This document shows positions 1 to 8,512 of a DNA stretch of 64,000 nt, in pieces. The stretch lies in contig JBCBPW010000026.1 of NCBI GenBank assembly GCA_039820545.1, positions 1 to 64,000 on the forward strand, in the 5' to 3' direction. The notes below the pieces were generated by a model, which saw only the letters and a list, made by a program, of their open reading frames with translations, did no database searches and was not told the DNA's origin. The DNA is from JALEFZ01 sp039820545. Its GTDB lineage: Bacteria > Bacteroidota > Bacteroidia > J057. A program made the position numbers and the translations under genes. Each line of letters opens with the position of its first letter. The first letter of the stretch is position 1.

Positions 1-747
1 CAGGCCTTTGAACAATCATTAGCAACTATCCTTTTTCTAGATCCCAATCCTGCAAGCATGCGGGAATATAGCTTTTTATCTGAAAATGAGCTTATGGGAG
101 ACGGACGTAATTTATCCTCTGTTTTGTATCATCTCTGGTATGATCCAGAACAAGAGGCGTACAATAGATCTAGTATCCTTAAATTTATTTCTAGCTTGCC
201 CGAACAGGACATTCAATCATTAGATTTTTTGAGTGGACCTAGGGACGAAGTATTGATCAGTTTGACTGAGACTTTTGGAGGCCAGGAGAAAGCATTTGAT
301 GCAGGTCTGCTTTCTGATGGAACACTCAGAGTACTGGCTATTGTCGCAGCTCTGTTATCTGCGCCGCCTCATAGTCTAGTTGTCTTTGAGGAAATTGGCA
401 ATGGTATACACCCCAGTAGAGCCACTCAAATCTTGGCAGAAGTAGATCGGATTGCGAGAGACAGAGGATTGAGCATTTTGATTAGTACCCATAATCCCGC
501 CCTCCTAGATTCTTTACCCACATCAGCTATTCAAGACGTCGTTTTTTGTTTTCGATCTAAAGAAGATGGAGGAAGTAAGCTCATTAAGCTAGCGGCAATT
601 CAAGACTATCCAGAACTCATTATGCAGGGTAGTTTGGGAGAAATTTTATCTAGAGGGCTGATTGAACGGTATGCTAAGTTTCCTGAAGATCCTGCCGAAA
701 AAAAAGAGGCAGGACTCCGCTGGTTAGAAAGCTTGAAGAATAGCTAG
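1..747 (+). CDS. AAA-family (ABC/OLD-like) ATPase, C-terminal part; gene cut by the window edge
   Basis: The reading frame is open from base 1, so the N-terminus with Walker A lies outside the window. The visible part is the C-terminal half of an SMC/OLD-type AAA ATPase (AAA_15/AAA_21 class): a signature-like segment (LLSDGTLR), a hydrophobic Walker B strand ending in FEEIGNGIHP, and an H-loop (ISTHNPALLD). Such soluble ATPases often act as sensors in anti-phage or toxin modules, paired with a nuclease gene. The next gene, a PIN-like protein, begins 1 bp after this stop, so the two are almost certainly co-transcribed. The substrate is unknown. The ATPase class is secure from the motifs; a defence role is inference. 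Confidence 0.85.
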   Translation, partial: QAFEQSLATILFLDPNPASMREYSFLSENELMGDGRNLSSVLYHLWYDPEQEAYNRSSILKFISSLPEQDIQSLDFLSGPRDEVLISLTETFGGQEKAFDAGLLSDGTLRVLAIVAALLSAPPHSLVVFEEIGNGIHPSRATQILAEVDRIARDRGLSILISTHNPALLDSLPTSAIQDVVFCFRSKEDGGSKLIKLAAIQDYPELIMQGSLGEILSRGLIERYAKFPEDPAEKKEAGLRWLESLKNS

Positions 748-748
748 T

Positions 749-1207
749 ATGTATGTAAGGCCTAAAGTCTGGATTATAAATACCTCGATCCTGACCAATA
801 TCTATAAGATTCCAGGGAAGTGTCAGGATCATGAACAAATCATGGAGGTCTTTGGACAAAGGATTGAAAACGGGGACCGTTTTTTTCTCCCCTATCCAGC
901 AATTGTAGAAACAGGAAACTTTATCGAACAGTTGAAAGGGGACATTAAGTACAAAAAGGCCCAACAATTTGTAGAGGAAACAAAGAAAGCCTTGCAGGGT
1001 GATTTACCCTGGAAACCCTTAAACTTCCCTGAAGAAGCATCGCTTTTGACTTGGCTCGAAGATTTCCCTCATTTTGCCAGTCATGGTATAGGATTTACAG
1101 ATTTCAGCATCATCAAAGAACGTGAACAGCAACAAAAGCTTCTATCCTCATACGATGTCCAAGTTTGGAGCCTAGATAGCGATCTTACTCATAATGACTC
1201 TTCTTAA
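749..1207 (+). CDS. PIN-like domain protein, partner of the preceding ATPase
   Basis: A 152-residue protein with the layout of a PIN ribonuclease. The first strand reads VWIINTSIL, then come a conserved Glu (YPAIVETGN), an Asp in GFTDFSII and a last strand with Asp (SLDSDL). In most PIN proteins the first strand carries the metal-binding Asp (typically DTS or DSS); here it is Asn (NTS), so catalysis may be altered or lost. It sits 1 bp downstream of the ATPase gene, and its 3' end overlaps the convergent dehydrogenase gene by 23 bp. The fold call is from motif spacing only. It might also be an unrelated hypothetical protein, but the pairing with an OLD-like ATPase makes an effector role reasonable. 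Confidence 0.6.
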   Translation: MYVRPKVWIINTSILTNIYKIPGKCQDHEQIMEVFGQRIENGDRFFLPYPAIVETGNFIEQLKGDIKYKKAQQFVEETKKALQGDLPWKPLNFPEEASLLTWLEDFPHFASHGIGFTDFSIIKEREQQQKLLSSYDVQVWSLDSDLTHNDSS

Positions 1208-1952
1208 TCGTAATCCACTTCTTCAACTTCGGAGGAATCAGTCCCAAGATTAATGCAAATAGCTTGATCTCAAGTCCCACATACCAATGAAGCTTTTTCT
1301 TGTGGATGGCTTTCCAGATCTGTTGGGCGACCTGCTCAGTGTTTAACAGCGTCTTTTCCCGATCAAGGTTCATCTTTTTCCCTGTCTCACCTGCTGTCAT
1401 ATCTGATTGTACATATTTGGGTACGATGTCCATGACTTGTATTCCCTTGCGGGCCAACTCGATATCCCAAGCCTCGGTAAGCCCTCTGATAGCAAACTTG
1501 GAAGAGGAATAAATGGCGAGGTTGGGGATGCCATAAAGAGAGGAGGCAGAAGCCATATTGATGAGCAGCGGACGATCCGATTTTTCTAGGTACGGAAGGG
1601 CCTGATGCGTACAGTTGACGACGCCGAAGAAGTTGATGTCGATCAGACGGCGATGCTGCGCCAAGGGGATCTCATCGAAAGGCTCCGCGTGAAGGATACC
1701 TGCATTGTTGAGCAAGGCATCCATTTTCCCGCCCGTACGAGAGGTAAATTTCTCGAAGGCGAGTTTGACACTCTCTATATCTGTCACATCCATCACGCAG
1801 CAACACACATGTTCCTTTCCCAATTCCGCTTCCATTTGCAAAAGACCTGCTGCATCCACATCTCCCAATCCTACAAACCATCCTTTCTCCACAAATAACC
1901 TGGCCGTCGCTGCTCCGATTCCTTTTGCCCCTCCTGTGATAAACAAATTCAT
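1185..1952 (-). CDS. Short-chain dehydrogenase/reductase (SDR)
   Basis: A classical SDR of 255 residues, the usual length. It shows the NAD(P) site TGGAKGIG (residues 6-13), NNAG (82-85) and the catalytic Ser135, Tyr148 and Lys152 (YSSSK). An acidic Asp31 after the second strand suggests preference for NAD over NADP. The C-terminus has a hydrophobic stretch (about 228-245) followed by a basic tail, so it may associate with the membrane. It is divergent from the flavin monooxygenase gene, with only 99 bp between starts. Such SDR/monooxygenase pairs often process alcohols, ketones or lipids, but the substrate cannot be read from sequence. Confidence 0.9.
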   Translation of the reverse strand: MNLFITGGAKGIGAATARLFVEKGWFVGLGDVDAAGLLQMEAELGKEHVCCCVMDVTDIESVKLAFEKFTSRTGGKMDALLNNAGILHAEPFDEIPLAQHRRLIDINFFGVVNCTHQALPYLEKSDRPLLINMASASSLYGIPNLAIYSSSKFAIRGLTEAWDIELARKGIQVMDIVPKYVQSDMTAGETGKKMNLDREKTLLNTEQVAQQIWKAIHKKKLHWYVGLEIKLFALILGLIPPKLKKWITIKKSHYE

Positions 1953-2051
1953 AGTTTAGTATATTTATAAACTTATAGAATAGAGAACCCAGACTTAGAT
2001 GGACGAGCTTGCCATCTTATTGCTCTCTATCAGACTAATAAAATCGAATGT

Positions 2052-3377
2052 ATGAAGAAGATATGTGTAATCGGAGCAGGTCCGTCAGGAATTACAGCGA
2101 TCAAAAACTTGCTGGATCAAGGACTGGATGTCGTCGCCTATGACCGAAACCATGAAGTAGGGGGAAACTGGATTTTTCAGGAAGATGAAAGCCACTCTAG
2201 TGTATTCGAAACCACACATATCATCAGTTCTAAGACGCTGTCTCAATATGAGGATTTTACCTTTGATGATTTTGGAGAGCCTGTTTCAGATTATCCCTCA
2301 CACGATGAACTGAGAAGGTACTTCCAGGCATATGCTAAAAAGTTTGATCTGTATCGCGTCATTCAGTTTGGAACGCTGGTGCATCACTGCGAACATATCG
2401 ACGATCAGACGTGGGAGGTAACGATTGAGCAAAATGGTGAGACCCGAACGGAGCGATTCTCAGATCTGGTCGTTTGTAATGGCCACCATTGGAACCCTCG
2501 CTATCCTGAGTACCCAGGAGAGTTTACAGGTGAGTTCATGCATTCACACCAGTTCAAGAAGGCTGCCCCCTTCAAAGACCAACGGATCTTGGTCATCGGA
2601 GGTGGGAACTCAGCCTGTGACGTGGCGGTCGAGACGAGTCGTGTGAGTAAGCAGACGGCCATTAGTTGGCGTAGAGGTTATTATATCGTGCCCAAGTTCA
2701 TCATGGGTAAGCCCTCGGATGTGTTTGCTTCCACACTCTCCTTTATTCCTCCAAAGCTTCGCTGGGCGATGTCAGAGTTGATGATCAAGATGATTACAGG
2801 CAAGCCTGAATGGTATGGGCTTCCAAAGCCTGAGCAGTCTCTCACTTCTACGCATCCTACCATTAATAGCGAGTTGCTATACAAAATCCGTCACGGAAAG
2901 GTCAAGCCCTACGGAGATATCGAAAAGTTTGAAGGCAAGACGGTACATTTTAAAGATGGACGATCCGCCGATTTTGATACCATCATCGCTTGTACTGGAT
3001 ATATTCTTTCTCACCCTTTCTTTGACAAAGATTTTATTGACTACTCTTCAGGTCCTGTGCCTTTGTACTTGAAGATGCTTCACGAGAAGTACACCAATCT
3101 TTATTTTGTCGGAATGTTTCAGCCGCTGGGTTGCATCTGGCCAGGTGCAGAATTACAGGCAAAGATCGCTGCCAGAGCGATCACAGGTAAGTGGCAACGT
3201 CCGCAAAATATAGCGGCGCTATGTGAAAGAGAGGTGACACACCCCCATTTTAAGCAAGTAAACTCAGGAAGACATACCATCACGGTGGATTACCACAAGT
3301 TTGTACGCGCCTTGAAAAAGCAGCTTCCCAAGGATTATGTGCGTAGGGAAGTGAAGGTAATTCCTCAGTATTCTTAA
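2052..3377 (+). CDS. Flavin-containing monooxygenase (FMO family)
   Basis: A 441-residue class B flavoprotein monooxygenase. The FAD-binding site GAGPSG is at residues 8-13. The FMO fingerprint FxGxxxH is F158-T-G160 through H164. A second dinucleotide (NADPH) site GGGNSA lies at 183-188, and a TGY motif near residue 319 matches the FATGY element of the family. These enzymes put one O2 atom into soft nucleophiles or ketones using NADPH. It is divergently arranged with the SDR gene and convergent with the DAO-type oxidase, whose stop lies 13 bp away. Substrate unknown. Confidence 0.92.
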   Translation: MKKICVIGAGPSGITAIKNLLDQGLDVVAYDRNHEVGGNWIFQEDESHSSVFETTHIISSKTLSQYEDFTFDDFGEPVSDYPSHDELRRYFQAYAKKFDLYRVIQFGTLVHHCEHIDDQTWEVTIEQNGETRTERFSDLVVCNGHHWNPRYPEYPGEFTGEFMHSHQFKKAAPFKDQRILVIGGGNSACDVAVETSRVSKQTAISWRRGYYIVPKFIMGKPSDVFASTLSFIPPKLRWAMSELMIKMITGKPEWYGLPKPEQSLTSTHPTINSELLYKIRHGKVKPYGDIEKFEGKTVHFKDGRSADFDTIIACTGYILSHPFFDKDFIDYSSGPVPLYLKMLHEKYTNLYFVGMFQPLGCIWPGAELQAKIAARAITGKWQRPQNIAALCEREVTHPHFKQVNSGRHTITVDYHKFVRALKKQLPKDYVRREVKVIPQYS

Positions 3378-3390
3378 TATAGATACATAT

Positions 3391-4854
3391 TTAGATAGAC
3401 TTTCGAGTATGTATCATGTTGGCAGGAAGTCTTTTGTAGGCTTCCTTCGCTGCTAATTCATCGGTTTTTTGGTCGAGCAATTCCAAGGATCGGTCTACCA
3501 TCTGAGACGCCAACCATTTGAATGGTTCGGGTGGAATGGGGAGTGTACGTCGCTTGAGAATATTTCCAAATGGATGGGCTTGCCCGAGGATATTGTGTGC
3601 GAGAATCTCTCCTACCATGAGTGTCTGAGGTACGCCGTGTCCAGCATACCCCATTCCATAATGGATGTTGTTGTATTTGCCCGTCACGCCGATGTCTGGC
3701 ATGAAGTCTAGTGGGATACCGATCCAGCCTCCCCAAAAGGTAGCCAGTTCTAAATCGAATAATTCGGGGAAACGCTGACGAAAGACAGCGGCAATCTGGG
3801 CTGCCATTTGAGGTTGCGAGATATTCTTGAGTTTAAAGCCTAGCGGAATTTTGACAAATTTACCTCCAGCGATCATAGTTCCACGCGCGGTCAGGCGATA
3901 GCTTTCCAGCTTTTCATGTGCTGTATAAATGCCCTCTTTTCCATGCCATCCTATCCTCGCTTTTTGCTCTGGTGTCAGAGGAGCAGTCTCAAACATTCCT
4001 GCCCAAATCGGAGACATGAAACGCTTTTTCCAGCCGAGTTGCATCGTGAAAGCATTGGTTGCTAAGACTGCATGTTTGGCCCTTACATTACCTTCCAATG
4101 TCTCGACCATAACGGGCCAAGTATTGTGAACTTTCAGCACATTGGTTTTTTCATATAGCTTTACACCCGCAGCGATCACCATTTCTCTTAGATGGCAGAC
4201 AAGTTTTCCAGGGTCTACTGTCCCCCCTACTTGATCCCAAATCCCTCCTACAAAAGAAGCGGGGAGGCCACGTTCACGCATTTCGTCCTGATTCAGATAC
4301 TGGAAATGCATTCCTAGATCCTGTCCTGCTGCCTCCAGATTCTTGAGCCTTTTGATTTGGCGGCTGTGGACGGCTGACATGACATTGCCAGAGTTGATAT
4401 AATCGCAGGCTATATCGTGCTGCTTAATGAAATCTTCCAGTTTGAGTACGGCCTCTTTCGCAAAGTGGCATAATTCCTTGGCGCGGTCCTTCTTGTACAT
4501 TTTCAGTAGGGAAGGGAAATCTTTGCCTATCAATCCGTCTACATAGCCTGAGTTTCTACTGCTTCCTTCAGAACCCGCATGTCCCCTTTCCAATACGACG
4601 ACATCTACTCCTGCTTTCCTGAGTTCAAGTGCCGTGTAGAGACCTGTGAACCCACCCCCTACGATGACCACATCTGCCTGGATATTTTTCTTAAGGCGAG
4701 GTTGGAGTGTATCGGGGCCTGGCCACCAATTGCTGTATTTTTGTGTTGGGAAAAGCATATGTAATGGGTTATGAATCTGGAATAAATGTGTGAGAAAGGA
4801 ATCTTTAGCTAATCCCCAAGGCTGATTTCCATTTGGGTAGATGTTGCTGGCCAT
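3391..4854 (-). CDS. FAD-dependent amine/amino-acid oxidase (DAO family, PuuB-like)
   Basis: A DAO-superfamily flavoenzyme. The N-terminal Rossmann motif GGGFTG (residues 66-71) is followed by an Glu-ended strand (VVVLERG) and a second glycine/serine-rich loop (EGSSRNSGY), the layout of gamma-glutamylputrescine oxidase and related amine oxidases. The start is uncertain. Met at 4854 overlaps the upstream patatin gene by 50 bp, a longer form would start at 4881, and an internal ATG at 4758 (before LFPTQKYSNWW) gives no overlap and still keeps the whole FAD fold. I see no ribosome site that decides. It probably forms a transcription unit with the patatin gene. Role in amine or amino acid oxidation is by family; substrate unknown. 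Confidence 0.85.
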   Translation of the reverse strand: MASNIYPNGNQPWGLAKDSFLTHLFQIHNPLHMLFPTQKYSNWWPGPDTLQPRLKKNIQADVVIVGGGFTGLYTALELRKAGVDVVVLERGHAGSEGSSRNSGYVDGLIGKDFPSLLKMYKKDRAKELCHFAKEAVLKLEDFIKQHDIACDYINSGNVMSAVHSRQIKRLKNLEAAGQDLGMHFQYLNQDEMRERGLPASFVGGIWDQVGGTVDPGKLVCHLREMVIAAGVKLYEKTNVLKVHNTWPVMVETLEGNVRAKHAVLATNAFTMQLGWKKRFMSPIWAGMFETAPLTPEQKARIGWHGKEGIYTAHEKLESYRLTARGTMIAGGKFVKIPLGFKLKNISQPQMAAQIAAVFRQRFPELFDLELATFWGGWIGIPLDFMPDIGVTGKYNNIHYGMGYAGHGVPQTLMVGEILAHNILGQAHPFGNILKRRTLPIPPEPFKWLASQMVDRSLELLDQKTDELAAKEAYKRLPANMIHTRKSI

Positions 4855-6721
4855 AGTCGTACCCGTATTCGTACATCTCATTCATAGCAGATTTGTCTTG
4901 AGGACGGTAGGAGCTGACATCGGGCTGGATTAGCAAGTCAATCTTAGACTTATCAAAGGTATGATTGAGTAGATGGGTGGAAGCCATCAGCATCGACTGC
5001 ACGATATTGGTTCCCATGTTGGGAGCTGCTTTTTGCTTGGAGAAGGGGTTGAGCATTCTCTTGAGGATTTGCCAACCAGAGACAGAAGGGGAGAAGGAAG
5101 ATTGTAGGTCTATCCCTGCTTTTCCGAAAGCGCTCAAGACAATGATTTTTCCTGCGCCCAGTCTATGGAGTATATCTGTCGGACAGGGATTGATGAATCC
5201 GCCATCTACCAGGCAGTCTCCATCTTTGATGACAGGAGGCACGAGTCCCATGACTGCAGAGCTTGCGCGGGTAGCTTCCCAAAGTTTACCTTCTTGATGA
5301 ACTATGATTTGTCCACTTACAAGGCTGAGTGACAGACAGAAGAAATTGGTCCATAAATCTTCAATTTCTGTCTCTCCCATCATCTCTTGAAATACTTTGG
5401 TGAAATTTTTTCCAGAGTAAAGAGAGACAATGGGTAAGGTAAGTTTCATGGATTTTCTGAAACGCTGGATGGATTCCAGCATGGCTGGGTAGGTCTCTTC
5501 GAGTGGAGGATTTTTGGCGAAATAAGCACCCGAGAAAGCACCTCCAGAACTACCCCCAATGATATCTAGAGGAATGCCTCCTTCGAGCATAGCCTGTATG
5601 ATTCCTCCTTGCATAGTGGCCTTAAACCCCCCTCCGCTCAGTGCAAGCCCGATGGCTTTACCTGTAATGAAGCGTGCCAGTTTCTGGAAATCTGCCTGAT
5701 CACCTTCTACAAGGTGATGGTGACGGGTGAGGGGACGTGGAGAAGTCCATTTAGAAGTGGTCCTAGGAAGCTGCTTCTTATTGGGATGGATGAGTACCAA
5801 CTCGTTTTTAGCCTGATTTTTTTGTGTCAAGCTTTTGAGTAATTGTTGCTCTTCTTTTCCTATAGCCTCTGACTGCCCTGCTTTTCCTACAAGGATGACT
5901 TTGTCTACTCTACTGGCACACCCCTGCGTCCATGCGTCCCATTTGCCTTCACTCATGTAGACCATGACGGAATGCTGAGACTCGTAGACAGCGAGTTTGG
6001 CGTTGAGGGCTTTCCTAGCTGATACGGTCTCATTGCAGCAGGCTTGACCTGTTTCTGCGACGAAAATCTCTTTGGAGAGGAATTTGGTTTGGGTTTCAGA
6101 GGCAAGGGCCTGGGATAGCTGTCGACAGAAGGATTGAATCTGGACAGAGGGAGAAATGGGAAATACCAGTACAGAGGCAATTTGATGTCTGTAGGCAAAA
6201 GTAGGCTTACTTCGATCCAAAACGGTCTGTGTAAAAGCGGTAATAGACTCGCTTTGGAATTTGATCGAATCTATGAGTGCGTCACGCGTGAGAACCATCA
6301 GCATGCAGTCCCGCAAAGCCGTCACAGTCGCACTTCTCTTTTGGTTGAGTAAGACCCCCGTCTCTCCCACCATTTCTCCCTGACCAATCTCTCCAATCTG
6401 GCTTTTTCTTCCATCAACTGACTGAATGGTGGTCTTTAATCTTCCATCAAGTAAAATATAGGCGTGGTCACTTTCCTCCCCTTGCCTCACCAAAGCTTCT
6501 CCACAGACTAGGTGGAGCAGCTGAGTTTTTCCGATAAGCTCCATCAAGTCCGTTTGAGAGAGGTGTTGGAAATAAGAAATAGAGGATAATACCTGGGCAA
6601 TGTCCTGTGTGGATTTATCTGTAATGGTGGAGACGAGCGGATAACTATCTGTGGCAGTATGAGAGAGAATGGTCGAAGGATAGGGAAGGAAGTCAGGAGT
6701 TGCTTTCATTTTCGCTTTCAT
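4805..6721 (-). CDS. Cyclic-nucleotide-binding/patatin-like phospholipase fusion (NTE-like)
   Basis: A 638-residue fusion. Residues about 45-165 form a cNMP-binding-type domain (GEMVGETGVLL, then RSATVTA). Residues about 190-330 are a linker domain seen in bacterial NTE-like proteins. From about 355 there is a patatin domain with the oxyanion loop SGGGFK (362-367), nucleophile Ser392 in GSSGG and the catalytic Asp506 in DGG. The Ser-Asp dyad is intact, so it should be an active lysophospholipase or phospholipase, possibly gated by a nucleotide or another ligand. No membrane segment stands out, so it is probably cytoplasmic or peripheral. Its 3' end overlaps the downstream oxidase gene, which implies co-expression. 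Confidence 0.9.
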   Translation of the reverse strand: MKAKMKATPDFLPYPSTILSHTATDSYPLVSTITDKSTQDIAQVLSSISYFQHLSQTDLMELIGKTQLLHLVCGEALVRQGEESDHAYILLDGRLKTTIQSVDGRKSQIGEIGQGEMVGETGVLLNQKRSATVTALRDCMLMVLTRDALIDSIKFQSESITAFTQTVLDRSKPTFAYRHQIASVLVFPISPSVQIQSFCRQLSQALASETQTKFLSKEIFVAETGQACCNETVSARKALNAKLAVYESQHSVMVYMSEGKWDAWTQGCASRVDKVILVGKAGQSEAIGKEEQQLLKSLTQKNQAKNELVLIHPNKKQLPRTTSKWTSPRPLTRHHHLVEGDQADFQKLARFITGKAIGLALSGGGFKATMQGGIIQAMLEGGIPLDIIGGSSGGAFSGAYFAKNPPLEETYPAMLESIQRFRKSMKLTLPIVSLYSGKNFTKVFQEMMGETEIEDLWTNFFCLSLSLVSGQIIVHQEGKLWEATRASSAVMGLVPPVIKDGDCLVDGGFINPCPTDILHRLGAGKIIVLSAFGKAGIDLQSSFSPSVSGWQILKRMLNPFSKQKAAPNMGTNIVQSMLMASTHLLNHTFDKSKIDLLIQPDVSSYRPQDKSAMNEMYEYGYDYGQQHLPKWKSALGIS

Positions 6722-6938
6722 GAGGAAGTTCTTTCAGGTATAAGATGCGCTTGGGGAGTATAATGGTACAGGGATATATCAATCCATATATTGTATTTTC
6801 CATAAAGACCTGTACGGATAGTTCTCACCCACCTTGATGAGAAAAAAAAGTCGAGGTTACATTTCGTAGATGTAAGGGGACAAAAGTCCACAAGCAGTCA
6901 AAGATGATATGCCTGTTGAACCCTTTACCATTACCTTT

Positions 6939-8228
6939 ATGAAATTCAAGATATTTACCTTCCTGTTTCTTCTTGCTCAGTTTTCTTTTGCTCAAACGCC
7001 CGATTGTATCCCAGGCTGGGGTTTTGCGCGTACGGTAAAGGTTTTTAATCCAGGTCAGGAAGTGCTTACAGACTTTCAGGTGGCTTTTGAGTTAGATACG
7101 CGTGTGCTAGTGGATTCAGGAAAATTGCGTACGGATGGAGCAGATCTTCGGATCACAGATGAGAACTGCCAAGCCCTCTTTTTTTATGGGGAAAAGTTTG
7201 ACGTGGACAGTGCCAATCAAATTTGGGTAAAGCTCCCGAGTATCATGGCCAATGACTCTGTCACACTCTATGTTTACTACGGTAATGATACCGCGCAGTC
7301 TGCCATCAATGGAGATAGTACTTTTATTTTCTTTGATGACTTTGGGACAGAGACTGTGGCAGAGGTCGATTCCAATAAGTGGGAAGCAATAGGAGAATTT
7401 TCAGCGTTCAAGATTTCGAATGGCAGACTGGAATATGCAAGTACAGGCTCTAGCCAAGGCTCTCGATTCAAGTTTGCGCGCTCTAAGGCTACGTTTAGTG
7501 AGCAAGTCATATTTGACTTTAATGCCCAGATCAGTAACTCCAACGGCTTTGGCTTTTCCAGTACAGATTCTACCCTGGACCGTATCATATTTCGCCAGTC
7601 AGGATTTGGTTTTGATACGATGAATCAGGTAGCCTTTAATGATGATACTGTCACCAATGGCATCAGCATCAGCCAGGAGTATCCATTCATTCGCTTTGTC
7701 CGCAACGCCCCCACCAATGCCACGATGACTGCGGGCATACAGGGAGATACATTGACCATCACAGATTTCCGCAACTTGGATGAGGATAGTTTTGCGGCAG
7801 ATACTTTCCAGTTGACACGATCGCCGATGTCTTCCTTCCATTTCATTCTTTCTACCTTTAGTGGATTCAACATCTTCCTCGACTACCTGCGTGTACGTAA
7901 GCCCGCGGCTGTAGCTCCAACTTCTACCGTAGGAGCAGAGGAAGCGTTCATGATACCTAGTAGCATCTTACCTACTGCTCGGTGGGAACTGAAGCTCTAT
8001 CCCAATCCGACATCAGAGACAGTTTCTCTTGAAGGTCTCCCCACAGGTACTTACGATTTGATTTTGATGGATCATCTGGGGAGAAAGCTGTGGACAGATG
8101 CGTTACACGTGACAATAGGCACTACGCAAATGTTAGAACTTCCTCTATTACCGACAGGTACCTATCACCTGTGGATGACAAATGGACAAGAAAGCATGGC
8201 TCACTCACTGATGATTCAGCAAAAATAA
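6939..8228 (+). CDS. Secreted DUF2341 protein with T9SS type A sorting domain
   Basis: Start taken at 6939, where a clean signal peptide begins (MKFKIFTFLFLLAQFSFAQ); an upstream in-frame ATG at 6909 would add ten non-signal residues. The N-terminal half is a DUF2341-type beta domain (GWGFARTVKV, LRITD, LYVYYGNDT). A concanavalin-like region follows (DDFGTE to about residue 320). The last 75 or so residues are a T9SS C-terminal sorting domain: KLYPNPTSETVSLEG, then GTYDLILMDHLGRKLW and GTYHLWM. The protein is therefore expected to cross the outer membrane through type IX secretion and stay on the surface or be released. Ligand unknown. A good terminator follows the gene. Confidence 0.85.
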   Translation: MKFKIFTFLFLLAQFSFAQTPDCIPGWGFARTVKVFNPGQEVLTDFQVAFELDTRVLVDSGKLRTDGADLRITDENCQALFFYGEKFDVDSANQIWVKLPSIMANDSVTLYVYYGNDTAQSAINGDSTFIFFDDFGTETVAEVDSNKWEAIGEFSAFKISNGRLEYASTGSSQGSRFKFARSKATFSEQVIFDFNAQISNSNGFGFSSTDSTLDRIIFRQSGFGFDTMNQVAFNDDTVTNGISISQEYPFIRFVRNAPTNATMTAGIQGDTLTITDFRNLDEDSFAADTFQLTRSPMSSFHFILSTFSGFNIFLDYLRVRKPAAVAPTSTVGAEEAFMIPSSILPTARWELKLYPNPTSETVSLEGLPTGTYDLILMDHLGRKLWTDALHVTIGTTQMLELPLLPTGTYHLWMTNGQESMAHSLMIQQK

Positions 8229-8257
8229 TTAAGGTTCACAGTATTTTTAGCGCAAGT

Positions 8258-8293
8258 GGCATGTATCTCGATGATGAGGTACGTGCCTTTTTT
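8258..8293 (+). terminator. Rho-independent terminator after the DUF2341 gene
   Basis: A 12-bp stem (8258-8269 with 8276-8287, two G-T wobbles), 6-nt loop and a run of six T. It lies 29 bp after the stop at 8228. Confidence 0.8.
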
Positions 8294-8512
8294 CATTCCA
8301 AATCATTTATCAAGTAATGGAAACACGTTTATTCGCAATTCGCATATTGCAAATATAAAATATCATAGAAATAGAACCTGTAAGCACAGAGGAAGTAGTC
8401 CATATAGAGGGTTGATTCCATTTTAATAAAACGCCAGATTGTGCAGCCCTCCGATAATTCTCCTTATCTTTCTTGCGTATTCTTCAAGCACCTCAAACAC
8501 TCTCTCATCATC

